A stretch of DNA of 64,000 nt from Cheilinus undulatus. Lineage: Eukaryota; Chordata; Actinopteri; Labriformes; Labridae. The stretch lies in NCBI RefSeq assembly GCF_018320785.1, contig NC_054882.1, positions 29,640,719 to 29,704,718 on the forward strand. The letters run 5' to 3'. The notes under the pieces were generated by a model. That model worked only from the letters and a program-made list of their open reading frames with translations. It searched no databases and was not told the DNA's origin. Shown piece by piece: positions 1 through 13,200 of the stretch. A program made the translations under genes and the position numbers. The first letter of the stretch is position 1. The number at the start of each line of letters is the position of its first letter.

Positions 1-30
1 GAAACATTTAAACGTAAAGACACCCACTCC

Positions 31-44
31 ACACACACACACAA
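31..44. repeat. Short (CA)n microsatellite
   Basis: Seven CA units at the very start of the window, in col12a1 intron sequence. Confidence 0.8.
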
Positions 45-915
45 TGTGCATACAAAGTGAGGCACTGTACCACAGAGAGCCCTCTTACAGCATTTGAGTT
101 AAAGAGAATAGAGTAATAACATTCAGCATCTACATATGGTAGATAGATTAAATTACTGTTTAGTACGAAAAGTAGATTAATCAGTGCAAATATACATATG
201 AGGTGAGACATTCTTACAGATTTTACCACAGAAAGACTTCTTAAAGCATTTGAGTAAGGTAGACAGATTAAATTAGTAATTATTATGGTAAGTAGATTAA
301 TCAGTGCAAATATAAATATGAGATGAAGTATTTAAACAAAGTAATTTATGTTACAGTTAACAGATTAGTGACTGCAAATGTGCAAATAAGGTGAGGCATT
401 TTACAACAGTAAGCCTTCTTATAGCATTTGAATTACAGTAAGTAGATACATTGCCTGCAGCATTTGAGTATGGTAGATAGATTGTTAGAACAGTAAGTAG
501 ATTAATATGTGCAAATATGCATATGAGTTGAGGCATTTTACCACAGAGAGCCTTCTTATAGAATTTGAGTTACAATGAATAGATTAATTACTTGCAGCAT
601 TCAAGTACAGTTAAAAGTTTAAATTAGTTTAAGTTGGGAAGGTAGATTAATTAGTGAAAATATGCATATAAGGTGAGGCAATTACCACAGAGGGCCTTCT
701 TACAGCATTTGAGTTACAGTGAAAAGATTAATTACTTGCAGCATTTGAGTACAGTAGATAGATTAAGTGTTATTAGTACGGTAAGTAGATTAATTATTGC
801 AAATATGCATATGAGGTCAGGCATTTAACTGCAGTGATTTAAGTTACAGTTAGTAGATTAGTGAGTGCAAATGTGCATATAAGGTAAGACTTTTACCACA
901 GCGAGCCTTCTCACA
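43..915. repeat. Degenerate minisatellite, about 143-bp unit, in col12a1 intron 25
   Basis: The anchor GCAAATATGCATATGAGGTG, in imperfect copies, recurs at about 43, 184, 304, 373, 511, 654, 797 and 865. Spacing is about 140 bases for full units and about 70 for truncated ones. Each full unit also carries a TTTACCACAGAGAGCCTTCTT block and an AGATAGATTAA block. This fills most of the otherwise empty 1-1136 interval. Confidence 0.85.
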
Positions 916-1136
916 GTAAGAGACAGTGCAGGATATTTCACATAAAGCAGGGCTAAGGTGCTTGTTAAATGAAAGTTCTGGGTTCTGACACTTTTTTGGT
1001 CATCAGAGTAACTGTGTAACTGAGTAACCGAGTAGTAACTGTGTTTACTAATCAAGTGTGAACAATAAGCAATACATCTGATGAATTAAATATATATTTT
1101 TTATGAAATTACTACTTCTGATTTACATCTACATAC

Positions 1137-1266
1137 ATGTGACTCCTTGCTTGGTCAGAGGTTCACTAGCTGACTCTCCATACAGGGCAAACAGGGAGAG
1201 CGTGTAGGCCGTGTTGGGGAGTAACTTCACCAGCTGGACATCAGTTGTATCCCCGCCAACTCTAAC
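1137..1266 (-). CDS. col12a1: col12a1 exon 25: FN3-10, second half (last exon in window)
   Basis: Residues 1521-1563: [21 protein letters not shown] to TKQGVT. The donor T|GTATGT at 1137 is in phase 1 and expects a further exon beyond coordinate 1. No acceptor with a matching FN3 continuation is seen in 1-1136. Confidence 0.92.
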
Positions 1267-4200
1267 CTGCAAAGGGACCAGACCAAATAAATAACAGAAC
1301 GTCAGAGGAGAAGAAGGAGATGACAGGAACTCCGCAGTGACATAGACAAAAGACATTTGGTGGGAAAAATATTTTGGTTGCAGCACATCTGCTGATTCTG
1401 GTTTTGACCCACTGGGTTTGACACCTCATAAACAAATGATGATGTTTCCTTGGCAGTCTGAACTCATGGTGCGCCCACCCCTTTGTGACTAACAACGATC
1501 CTCTGTGTTTTCCCTTGTGTGCTGAATGGTCGGGCACACACTGGTGGCTTTGTAAATGTCTTTTCACATGTGAGACATCTGAATTTTGTCAAATACTGCT
1601 GACAATGTGCTGAAGTGTTTGGACATTTGTGGCGTTTGGTGCACAGAAATGCATGCATGTGGACTGTGTCCAACTATAAACACATGTAAATGTACTCATT
1701 TGTTCTTTTTTCAAATCTGTCAAAACAAACTGATTGGCTGTTTGTCTTTAGGTTCATCTTAGCAAAGTGTTTTGCCTGTTATTGTGTTGTAATCATGTAA
1801 TATAATATTTCCTTCCTCCATTTTGCCTTGAACTTTTAATAATTTAATGTGTGGCTTTATCTTTCATTCTTACCTCCTGCTCCACTGTGGGCTCAGTGGC
1901 ATTAATGGCGCTGTAGAGCAACATGTAGCCGGTAGCACCCTGCACCCCTTCCCACCTCACTCGCATGGTAGTGGTCTGTTCATCATAAATGGTCATGTCC
2001 CTCACAGCAGTCAGGGGCACTAGACAACAAAACAAACCGATGTTAGAGGCAATGCAATAAATGTGCATATTTTGATGCTTCATTAAGATCAAAAAGATGT
2101 TCTCAGGCTCTTTGTCATTCATGCTGTACAATCACAACAATCAGTCTTGTTTTCTATAAACTTTTATTGATAGGATACAAATCTGTTAAACCTTTGCTGC
2201 TCTAGAGAACACCAATAAAATGGCAATTAGCAACATCTTAAAAGAAACAGAAAGAATTCAAATTAAACTTAAAGCCTACAGTTATCACATAAAGTGCCAC
2301 TGTTTAATTAACACTTGTTGCTATATCTCTGCAGCCACAGGATATACACAGATTGCCTTTCGGCAAATGGAGACCACACATGAGCGAGTATATAAAAATG
2401 GTGTTATGCAACTGGATCTGAGAGAGTTTGTGATGGAGAAGCTGCTCTCCATCAAAGCAAAACTGGAGTATAATGATTTTGTCAGGCGGCTGCTCAATTG
2501 TAAACTTTTGCTCTTTGACAGCTGCATTTTTTCAGGTTTTCCATATTGTGGAAGTCTCTTTGATGTAGGGTATACAGTTCCAACATTATATAATTATTTT
2601 TTTGCACTCAGTGATCAAAGCCAAATAGCTTAGTCAAGGTAGTTTACATTTCAACTTAAGGCATATTTGGATTTTCATGAGTAAATCAAACGATACTGGG
2701 CAGAAACCAAGCCAGAATGCCATAAAATAAAGACATACATGTGGTCTCAGCTCCATCCAGAGGCTCGCTGCTCTCCTCTCCCACAACTGAGTAGACGTTG
2801 ACCAGGTACTTTGTCAAAGGGTTGAGGCCCTGGAGAACAACTGTGGTCTCAGTCCCATCTACAAACACCTAAGGCAGAGAGGAACATTTCAATATTGCAA
2901 GAAAAGGGGTTAAACAGAGTGAGACTCTGAAGTATGTTTTGAAACAAAACTTTCATTGGAGGGGATTTGTGTGCCTATGAATACTTCCTGATAAAAAAAT
3001 AACCAATTTAGAAGCAAAACCATCTAATGACACAATTGACTTCAGCATTTTGTAAAGGTTTTCCAATTAAAAGCCCTCAGCATATGTTTTGATTCTAGAT
3101 TGATAAACAATAATAAAACCCCTCCACTATGTTCACTCTTAAACAAACCCATGGGGAGCTTGACTAAAACAAACTTCTTTTTTTAACATAATTAGACTCA
3201 GACACCAAAACTGCATCTACTCCATGTATTGAGGAGCCAAAAACCTGCTTGCCAACAGTGCTATCATAGAGTCGTTATTTGCTTTCTAATCGTCAAAACT
3301 ATGAGCTGTGTGTTTTTGTTTCTCTGCCCTGTGCGAGATCGTAATGTAATTAGACACCTAAACAGTGAGAAGCCAAAGCAAACAGGGGGGCTGGAAATAG
3401 AAGCTTGAGTGGAGTTTCCCATTTCTTTCAAAAACAGTAAATCAGGTCACATTATATCCTAAAAACAATAACATCCACATAGAGAGATGCTCTTCTTCCT
3501 ACAAATGTATCAGAGATAGAATAACTGACTGAAAAAACAGACAGTTTGCATTGCATTTTGTACACAGCAGTTTTACCTGCTGTGGGGTTCCAGACACAGT
3601 CATATACTCTACACGGTACTTTTCCACTGGGCCTTCAGGGGCGGTCCAGGTGGCTCGGAAGGACTGGTGGGTCACCTCTGATGTTACCAGGTTAGTGGGA
3701 GCATCGGGTGCACCTCCTGTTTAGATGTTGGAAAGACAGAACTACATTATGGCTCACTGCCATTAAAAATGTCTCCATGGATATCAGACATAAAAGTTGA
3801 AGACCATCAATTTCAAATGAATAATATAGGAAGCAAAGATCATGATTTTATGATAAATGATGTTGCAATAGATAAAAGCATTTCTGTTTACTCACATGTC
3901 CTAGCACAACTTTGTACCAATTATAGTACTTTCAGAAACACTAAAGCCACATCCTCTCTGGGGAGTTCCCTTACTATATCCAAAAGCAGCTTTTTAATTT
4001 AATTTTGAGAGAATAACTTCCTACTGCAAGAAAATTGTGAGAGGAGGAAAACAGATCTGCATTCATTTCCTTGCTTGGATTGTGCTTTTTTCTAGTATTG
4101 CTATCCAACATTGGCCAGACATGCAACTGTCTGAAAGTCCTAGCGGCTATACACTATGGTTACATCCCTTATCAGCTGTGTTGGAATGGAGGATATTTTG

Positions 4201-7200
4201 CTAATTAGACGGTGTCGGTCTGTGTCCCCCTATTAAGTGGTCCATGTAAACATAGCTAATATTGGGTAAAATTAATGTTGTACTAGAGCTATAGCTGAGC
4301 TGATCACCGCACTGGAGGCAGCCATTGCAAATGGCTTTGAGTACAACTAAAGCATGCCCACAGCTGCCGCCTCATTCTCCTCAAATGATGATGATTGGTC
4401 TGAACAGTGTTCGTTTCGGCTTGTGGATTAAAACTTTTCAAGATGGATTTGCCTGACAACAGAGATGGAGTCTGGTAAATCCATCTGCTTTGCAAGGTGA
4501 ATTCAGTTAGACAACCCACAAGAGTTCTAGCACAAATCACACAAAATCAATTGAAATATCGCTGCTTACAATAGCATGTGCAATGTGTGTCAGTAACTAA
4601 ACGTTACTGGAGTAATGATGGTTGAGTACTTGACAACTTGTGTCTATCCGTTTTAGCTACTATGTAATACTGAACCAGTTTTTAAGAGTATCCTTGTTGC
4701 ACTGCTTTGTAAACACACCAGCTGTGTGTACAATATGTGATGATGTAACAGCAAGCAAGTGGTGTCTCGTTTCTTAGGGGAATGTTTTCACCTTACCACT
4801 GTGTTTTAAGGGGAGGGGAAGAGCTAAGGGGTACAAATGGGACTGGCCCTAAGTGCATAGGTACCTGGGCCCTTGACACTGTTACAGAGGTTTTCAGAGA
4901 GGTTATCAACGATGTCCAACAGGAAGGAGAAGTCAGCCACATTGTACATGTGGATTTCATCGGGATCGGTGGCAATGGACCTTAACTCATTCTCATCAGC
5001 ATTCTTCACACCTAAAAGAAGACAATTGTCACATAGACTTTGAACCTGACATGATTTCATTCTTTAAGTTTCTCTGAGAAAGCTCAACAAATATTAGCTT
5101 ACCAATGGCATACAGCTCAATGCCTTCGTCACGCAAAGCCTGAGAGTTGACAATGACGTCATCCTGAGATTTGCCATCAGTGATCAACACACCGATCTTT
5201 CTAGCATTTGGCCTCATCCCCACATTCTCTTTGAAATTGTTCTGGAGGATGTAGTTCAAAGCCAGACCTGCAAAGAAGACATCACAAACATGATTTTACA
5301 ACTGTTCAAGAACTAAGACTTCAGACATGCTAAAATTAAAACAGAGTGATGTACCAGTCAGGGTGTTTCCTCCTTTGTATGGCAGGTTTGTTATAGCCTC
5401 CAAGAGGGACTCCCTGGTTCGATGAGCATCCAAGTGCCATTCAGTTTTTGGATCTCCACTGTACTGAGCAAGACCTAGAGACACCAGAAACTGTGTTAGA
5501 ACAATGAACTTGCTTTACCTTTTAACAAAAACAAGATAATGAGTTGACTTCGTTTTTGCTTGTTTGAATAGGACTCACCAATTTGGACCCTGTCAGGCCC
5601 AATGTCAAAGACTCCCACCATACGGGCAATGAAGGCACGAATGGTCTTGAAGTTGAGACGTCCAATACTCCAGGATCCATCCACCAGCAGCACAATGTCA
5701 GCCTGTGCGGTGGTCCTACACTGTACATCTGTTAGGGCACAAATTTCAGTATTAATAGGGTAAAGCTGACAATCTAAACTTAAATTTATTTTTAAAAAGA
5801 TGATGTCAAACTATCATGTGCAGAAACAGATGTGTGTGGTTGATTGTAATAATGAAAGAGGTGCTGAAAGAGGCGGAGGAGGTAAAGGAAAGTAAAAGAC
5901 AAGAATTATGCAGCATAAAAGTTCATTACAAGCTTTGTATCACAACTCATCCCAGTTAAAAAAAACAACATATTACAAAGTACAGGGTAAAACATAACAT
6001 TTTAAATAAGAGAACATTTGTTTTCCAGGTGTTTGAATGATCATATTCTTCCTTCTGGCATGTCGAGGCAGCGTTTCTGACAGTTGTTCCATTTTTGAGT
6101 CCATGAATCTCAGGGGCAAATCAGGAGAGCACACCCGTAATGGCCTGTGACATATCAAAGGCCTCCAACGGAGAGATAACTGTGCCCTCCAGAGATACAA
6201 GGTAATATTCAGATCCTGTTTTCCAAAACAACTCTGTGATGACAAGGAGAGCTTTTAATCCTCGGGTACCTAAAAGAGAGCTGCAGATGTGCACTGGAGA
6301 AAGGCAGATGTTACACTAACTGCTACTGTCTATAACTGAAAACAAGTTTACATATTTGATTTACAGATTGTTTGCTTAAATAGAAAACCCTATCCACTTT
6401 TACAGACAGCCAGCTGTCAAGCTTCTAGCCCTGCTCCCAGATGGAGAAGACTACAATGAAAGTCTGCAGTGGTACAGAAATATGTCAGCTAACACACGGT
6501 ATTTCCTAACAGGAAAAAAAGGAAGAATGAAATCTTGAGTTTCTACTTGTTCACTTGGGGGAAAATGTGAAAGGGAAAAATGTATGCTCAGATCATTCTT
6601 AGTAAACTAAAGTTTTTTTTTCCCTGTAGTTTCAGAAAACTGGCCTGTAGTCAGTAGACTGTACATGGGAGGGTGAGAGTCTCTCACCTCGTCTCTTTTA
6701 TCTTCTGTGTCTGCTGAATCTGCCTCCTTATTAGGACCAGACCTGCAGCTGAGTGGTCAAACTGACCTTTACAGTTCCTTCCAGCAAACACAACATTTTT
6801 CCTCTTCTCACACTTGCCTGCCCATCACGCTCTGACTCACAAAGCAGTAAAAACATTTTATAACTGCAAACACATTATACGCAAATGGTTTAAATCTACA
6901 CTGGCTGACTAGGAGTGGAAATAAAAGCGGAAGTCCAAAGTGACAAAATAAAGAAAGCAAGAAAAGGGCAGCCAGCTGGAAAAGCAATTCTATCTGTCAT
7001 TTCTTTGTAACAATTAACTTTGAGGAAAGGCATTCAGATAAACTCTTCTGCTTTTTATGAGGCATGAGTTTACAGTGTATATCCCTTATTAAAGATTTAC
7101 AATGTGATGCAGTCTCAGTGTTTGACTGTTGTGTCCCAGAGACATAACATATTGGAGACACTGCACTGACAGGCATAAAAAGCAAACTAAAACTAACTAA

Positions 7201-10200
7201 CTAACTAACTAACTAAAACTCTAACTAAAACTACCTCAAGGTAAAACATCCTACCTTTTTAATATTTTACTCTTTTTATGTATTCATGTTTTTAGTAAAA
7301 GATTTACCTGGCATATAAATCTGAGGACCAGGATCATCAGAGAGAGTCGTTTTCTCCTCTCCAGCCAAAGGCATACTCTCTCCTCCATCAAACACACCAA
7401 ACACATTCACACTGTATTTGGTAGCAGCTCTGTCAGCCAAAAAAAAGAAAAGATTTTCAGATTTTTCTATCACATAATACGCTGAGTCATGGAAGTATCA
7501 GTCTGAAGACACACCTCAGCTCCTCAAGTACCACAGTGTTGTCAAAGGGGCCAACTAAAAGTTCTCCCAGATCTCTTTCTTCTCCTACTGGGTGGAAAGT
7601 GACTTTGTATCCCTTTACATCACCAGGGGCATGGTCCCAGGTTACACGGAAACTGGTCCTTGAAGGTTCTGAAGTCTGGAGGTTCCTGGGACCTTTGTAA
7701 GGTGTCACTAGGCAAAGGAGAGAAAATGAGTAGATTATGAACTAAAGACTAAACTTTATAAAAATGTACCAAATCAGGATAAAAGTGCAATTTAACTGGG
7801 AATATAATACAATGTGATATCATCTATAATTGATAAATAAATCTATTCTAAAATTGGTGACAAAAACAGAAAAGATGCATAATAGAATGACGTACATGTA
7901 GTTCCTTCTCCTTGCCTTGCTTTGCCCTCTCCAGAACGGTAAACAGGCAAAACAGTGATCTCATAGGTGGTGAGGGGAGTAAGGCGTCTCAGTATAGTGG
8001 AGGTTGTGCCACCAGGAACTTTAGTTGCTAGCTGCCGTCCTCCAACCTTCGGTTTGTAGGTAACACGGTAGTTGACTACATTTCCAGGTGCTGGTTGCCA
8101 TGTCACCTTCATGCTCTTCTCTGTCTCCTCAGAGACTACAATTGTTCTGCCAGCTGCTGAGACTGCAAAGAAGGAAAAAAAAAACATTAAGAGAGGAGAA
8201 ATGATGAATTTATAGTCTGAGAGAAATGTAGCTTTTGGGCCTTGTTCAAATGAGAATTTGTACATATGTGTGCTTTTGAACCCAAGTTTCCAGTATAGCT
8301 TTGGAAATATAAGCAGCTTACTAAGTGAAGTAAGCAAATGCAAGCTTGCTACCTCAAAGTCTCTCTTCCAGATATCTGCTCAGTTTCAACATGTGTGCAG
8401 ACACCAGAGGTGAAAAGTTACATTTACTCAAATGACCGTAATTACGTAGTTTTTTTGGGGGGGTACTTTTACTTCTTTGAGTGCATTTTGAATCCTTACT
8501 TTTACTTCTACGTAAGTAAGTTGTAACCAGTGCTGTGCTTGTACTTCAGTACTAGACTCATGTACTTTTCCACCTCTGTTGACAACACAGTAGCACATAG
8601 AGAAAGAGTGATTTCATGTCAAATCCCAAACAGCTGATTCCTGCTGGGATTCTTTTGTTCATCATTGCTTTTGATGTGAGACACATTTGCACCATGAATT
8701 AAGTTATCCACTAAGTTAGAGCTACTTCAGTGACTTTAGATACTCCTGAAGGATGCACAGAGCATACTTTACAACAGACTTACCACGGCACTGTTATACT
8801 GTAAAATATTTCTTTCAAAAGTGCAGTATAACTTTTCTATTTCTTTAACTATATATAAGTTTAATCACCACTGTCAATTTTGCTGTTCCTTTATTATGGA
8901 GGTTTAACTTTACCTGAGCAATCTGATCGGAGATAAATTCTCTTGTTGTTCTTGCCAATAAGGAAAGATCATATTTTGCTAAATAACTTCTCAGTAGCTA
9001 CTCAGTACTTGAAGTACACATTAGATTTAATACTTTTTACTTTTACATGAGTGGGTTTATAGACCAGAACTTTTACTGAAGTAAATTTTAACAGGGTGCT
9101 TTTACTAAAGTACAATAATCACATACTTTTTCTACCTCTGGTAGACACATACCTACATGCATGTGGATACACACCTACCTAAATATTTCAGATTTACAGA
9201 GGTCTATATTAAGCAGGCCCAAGTTTAAATGATTAATCATGTTTAGTAGATGAGTTTGGGGGCCAGGTTTAAAACTGGTGTTGCGAGTCTGAGCAAAGCC
9301 ATATATCTTATTTTCCATCAGGCATCCATAGACTGTTTTTTATTTTCAGAGCAGGAAGGGCAAGTGAGAATTTTCAGATGCTCAAAACGAGCAGAGGAAA
9401 ATATTCAGAGTGCCCGACTTCAGAGGGAGAATTTTTATGAACGGAAAAAAAACAGTGCATCCAAGTTTGCCGTGTGTGGCTCAGCCCAAAGAGACCCGTG
9501 ATTTGTGTAGAGAGCACGCAAAAAGAACAACAGATAGTGGGAGCAATGTGAAGGAAGGAATGAGAAATGTGAACATTTAAGACTACAAGCTGCCTCATGG
9601 TTGTGTTTGGAGTGCATATATGCTGCTCTCTTTCCTGCCAGAATCAATAAATACTAATTATGGTTGGCAATATATTTCCATTTCACTACTGGTGGACAAA
9701 TTCCCTCCCTACTGTTTCCACTCAATGTGCTTTTCTCATCTGAGCATGAGTGTAGTCTAACAAGGGAGAGGCCAGCCTCTATCTGCCCTGCATCTCCCAT
9801 GAAAAACCAGCGCAGGTGTGCTGGACATTACATCACCTTTGAACATGCATATAACACGAACAGTCTTACAGATGTGCACGCTAAGAGTCCACACTCTTGA
9901 TGGCTCAGGCGAATGCCAACAGCTATGACGTTATCTTTTAGTTCAAGAAAATCAAACAGAGAGGTAAGTGTCGCTGACAGATCTCCATTTCTACTTTACA
10001 TCCAAAAACGGCTTTCACAGCTAACCTGTGTTTCCTGGACCATTCTCCAGCCTGCGTCACTAGCCTATATTCCTCAGTCATGATCCCCCAAATTTGTTCT
10101 CCAACTCAACAGGCAAATTAAACTTTAAGGCCTGGGATGTGTTTATAACAGGAACGTCTAGAACTGCATTCTTGGCATTAAAGAAGATTTTCTCAAAAGT

Positions 10201-13200
10201 TACACACACTCTTAAAAAGAGCCCTGAGTGGTCATAGAGCATAAGGACAAAATTTGTGGCTTCTGAGTCTAAGCTATGCAGAACTTCGAGGAAGTGTTAT
10301 AGCAGCTAAAGTGGCTTACCATCTGTGGTTTCCTCTCCAACTAAAGGCTGACCCTGTCCATGGCCGTAGGCTGCAAACACAGAGACCTGATAACGTGTTT
10401 CTGGGGTGAGTCCATCCAGAACTGTGGCTGTTGTGTCTCCTGGGATTGTCTTTTCCCCCTCCTCGTCAGTGAACTGAGACTTCCACCTGATCCGATATTG
10501 ACGAACGTTACCTGGGGCCGCGGTCCAGGACACAGCAAAACTGCTCTCAGTGACGTCGCTTGTTACCAAGTCTCTGGGTGAACCAAGCTCTGTGGAGTTA
10601 CAAGAAGGAACAGCGTTAATGGAAAAGAAGCAGCACTGCAGGCTACTTCTTGTCCTTAATTTTTTTTTCTTTTTTTCTGTAGTTGGACTACACTGTGTTA
10701 GTACTGAGGCACAAACATGTTTTGAACACATGGTATCGACTTCCAGCACAGCTATCAGGAGTTTTGAGAAAGTGGACAAGACACAAGCAGTGAAACACAA
10801 AGAAATCCAGATGATAAATCACCATCAATGGCTCATATGTCTCTGTTTTAACCCCTTAGAATCCATTTGACTGAGCTGATTCTTCCCTTCATAATTACAG
10901 ACTGTTGCAAAAAATCTCTGCAAAACTAATCACAAATCACATATCCTCAGTGCCTCTCCAGGCAGCACTCTAATTTTCCATAGAAACAGACGAAACCTGA
11001 TCCACAAAAGTGCGTTTTCTACAAATGCAGATGTTGCGCTCTCCCTCTCCCTCCGTCCCACACTTTTCCCAAGAGACCTTCTGAAAGGAAAAAAGGGAAA
11101 GAAATACAGTAGAGGGAATTTGTGGTGGTGTTTCATGACCCACAGCCAGCACATGCTTGGCTGAGAGGGATGCCCATAGAGCGATGGACTCTCATCACTC
11201 CGGTCTGGCTGCCATTCAGAGGAACCAGGACAAACCAGCCTCCCACACAACCTCTGGGATCCTGATCCTTACTCAAGCCCCTAAGCCCCTGCATGCCAGT
11301 ACCTAATGGCAAAATAATTACAGGGAGAAAAGTGCAGCAGGGTGGTCTATCTTAAACATCCCTCATCAAACCTCAGCAGATGCATCACAAATCAACCACA
11401 GGAGCAAAGCATGATAAATCTCAACTGTTGATCAACCGTAGAGCAGAACCTCCAGTCACTGCATCTATATGTAGACAGATGAGTCCATAAGACGAACAGA
11501 AAACCAATCTGAACAGGAGCAGCCATGGACACCAAGCAGAGCAAAACACACCTTGAGAGCAGAGGATGTGAAGAGAAATGAGTAGAAACAGCGACTGACT
11601 AATGAAGAGTTCCAGATTTTGGAGGACCATGAAAACAGCGTGGGCCACTTATAAAAACCCAAATCAATCCATCAGACGGGCTATCTTTGCCAAGAGCAGA
11701 GGATAACCTTGACTGACTTTTCCGTCTGTGTGTGAATCAAGGACGAAAGGATCACAAGATAATGACTTCTGCAGACAGTGGCTCGCTTTTCATCAGTACT
11801 CACCAATCGGGTAAAGAGAAGGGGCGACACAAAGCACTCATACATTAAACACATGGTCTACAGGCCTTGCAAAAACTCCAGTTTGCATTTTTTATAAGCA
11901 TTAACCCAATATTCAACATCCAGCACACTGATACGTAACTGTATGGCTGAAACAATCAATGACAGAGGGGAATTGGAGTGGTTGTATAAATATACAGATC
12001 AGGACAAAATTATTAGCCTCCCCATGAAAATTTCAGTTTTCTTCCAGTATGTCCCAAGCGCTGTTTAATTTTAACACAGCTTTTCAAACATCCTAGGTTT
12101 ATTTTGGATTCTTACATTATTTTATTTGCATAAAGAAAAAAAATACCTTCACAAAAACTAAAAACTACCCAGACCCAGCTTTGCTGATGACTGCTTGAGG
12201 GATGGTGTTCTTTGGGTTATACGCCTCTCCCTTCTTTCTCCAAACGTAAGCAACATCTCTATGGCCAAAGCACTCTAGTTTCATCTCATCTGACCAAAGG
12301 ACATGCTACAAGTATGCAGAATCTTTCTCGATGTTGTCCTTAGTATACTTCCATCTGGCTTGAAGGTTTCTCTTCTGCAGAAGTGGAGTTTTTCTTTGTC
12401 TGCAACCTCTCACTCCATTCCTGTGCAGGACTCTAGTGGTTGTCTTCTTTGAGACTACAATTCCTGACATAGCTAAGTCATTCACTCATGTCTTGGCAGT
12501 TGTTCTGGGGCCTTTAGACACATCTCTCACTAGTTTTCTTTCCAGAGTCTTTGAAAGCATTCTCTTCCTACCTTTGTCAGGTTTGCTCTGTACTATGTGG
12601 CTCTCTTTGAATTCCTTGATGATTCTTCTCACTCCAGTTTTTGACACCTGGGAATGATCCTTCGATCTTTCCCTCCTTCTTGAGCAGCAACAATTATTTT
12701 TCTCAAGTCTAGACAGATTTCTTTTGTTTTTGCCACAATGCTTTTTTAAGTGACAGCTCAAAACCCTTATTCAATTTTTTATATTGTGTGTAAATTGGAA
12801 TATAAGCTTCAGTTTTATCTTGCTTTTGCATGCTTTAAGCATTATAGAGCTAAATCACATTAATTTGTTCCATGTGCAAAAGCATCCAAAATAAAGCTAG
12901 GATGTTTGGAAATAAATGTGTTAAAAATTTCTTGCTCTGTTCAACAGCTTTTTGAAAATGCTTGGGGAAAACTGAAATTTTCATAGAGGGATTAATAATT
13001 TCATCCTCATCTGTAAAACCACATAATTTGTTGCTAATAAAAACATTCAGGATCTTCCTCTCAGCTCCCAAACTAATTCCCACCCTTAAAGCAGAAGAGT
13101 ACTCTCAAATTAAAATATTTGACAAGTCCAGATCACAAGTTCACAGCCTCACCCTCTTTTAGAGAAAACCACATGTGACATAACTGTGGATCATCTGAGA

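Larger units (their letters stand above)
1267..4864. other. col12a1 introns 21-24: nothing further seen
   Basis: Outside exons 22-24 the introns at 1267-1873, 2020-2738, 2869-3576 and 3717-4864 hold AT-rich sequence. I see no terminal inverted repeats, no SINE-like block and no extra FN3 or vWA coding similarity on either strand. Open frames here are random in appearance. Confidence 0.6.

Noticed and set aside
1-915. CRISPR-like array
   Set aside because: Vertebrate DNA with a degenerate minisatellite; units are long and imperfect, with no fixed repeat and spacer structure.
2220-2633. 137-codon plus-strand frame in col12a1 intron 23
   Set aside because: AT-rich, no family resemblance, antisense to the gene; chance open frames of this size are expected in AT-rich introns.
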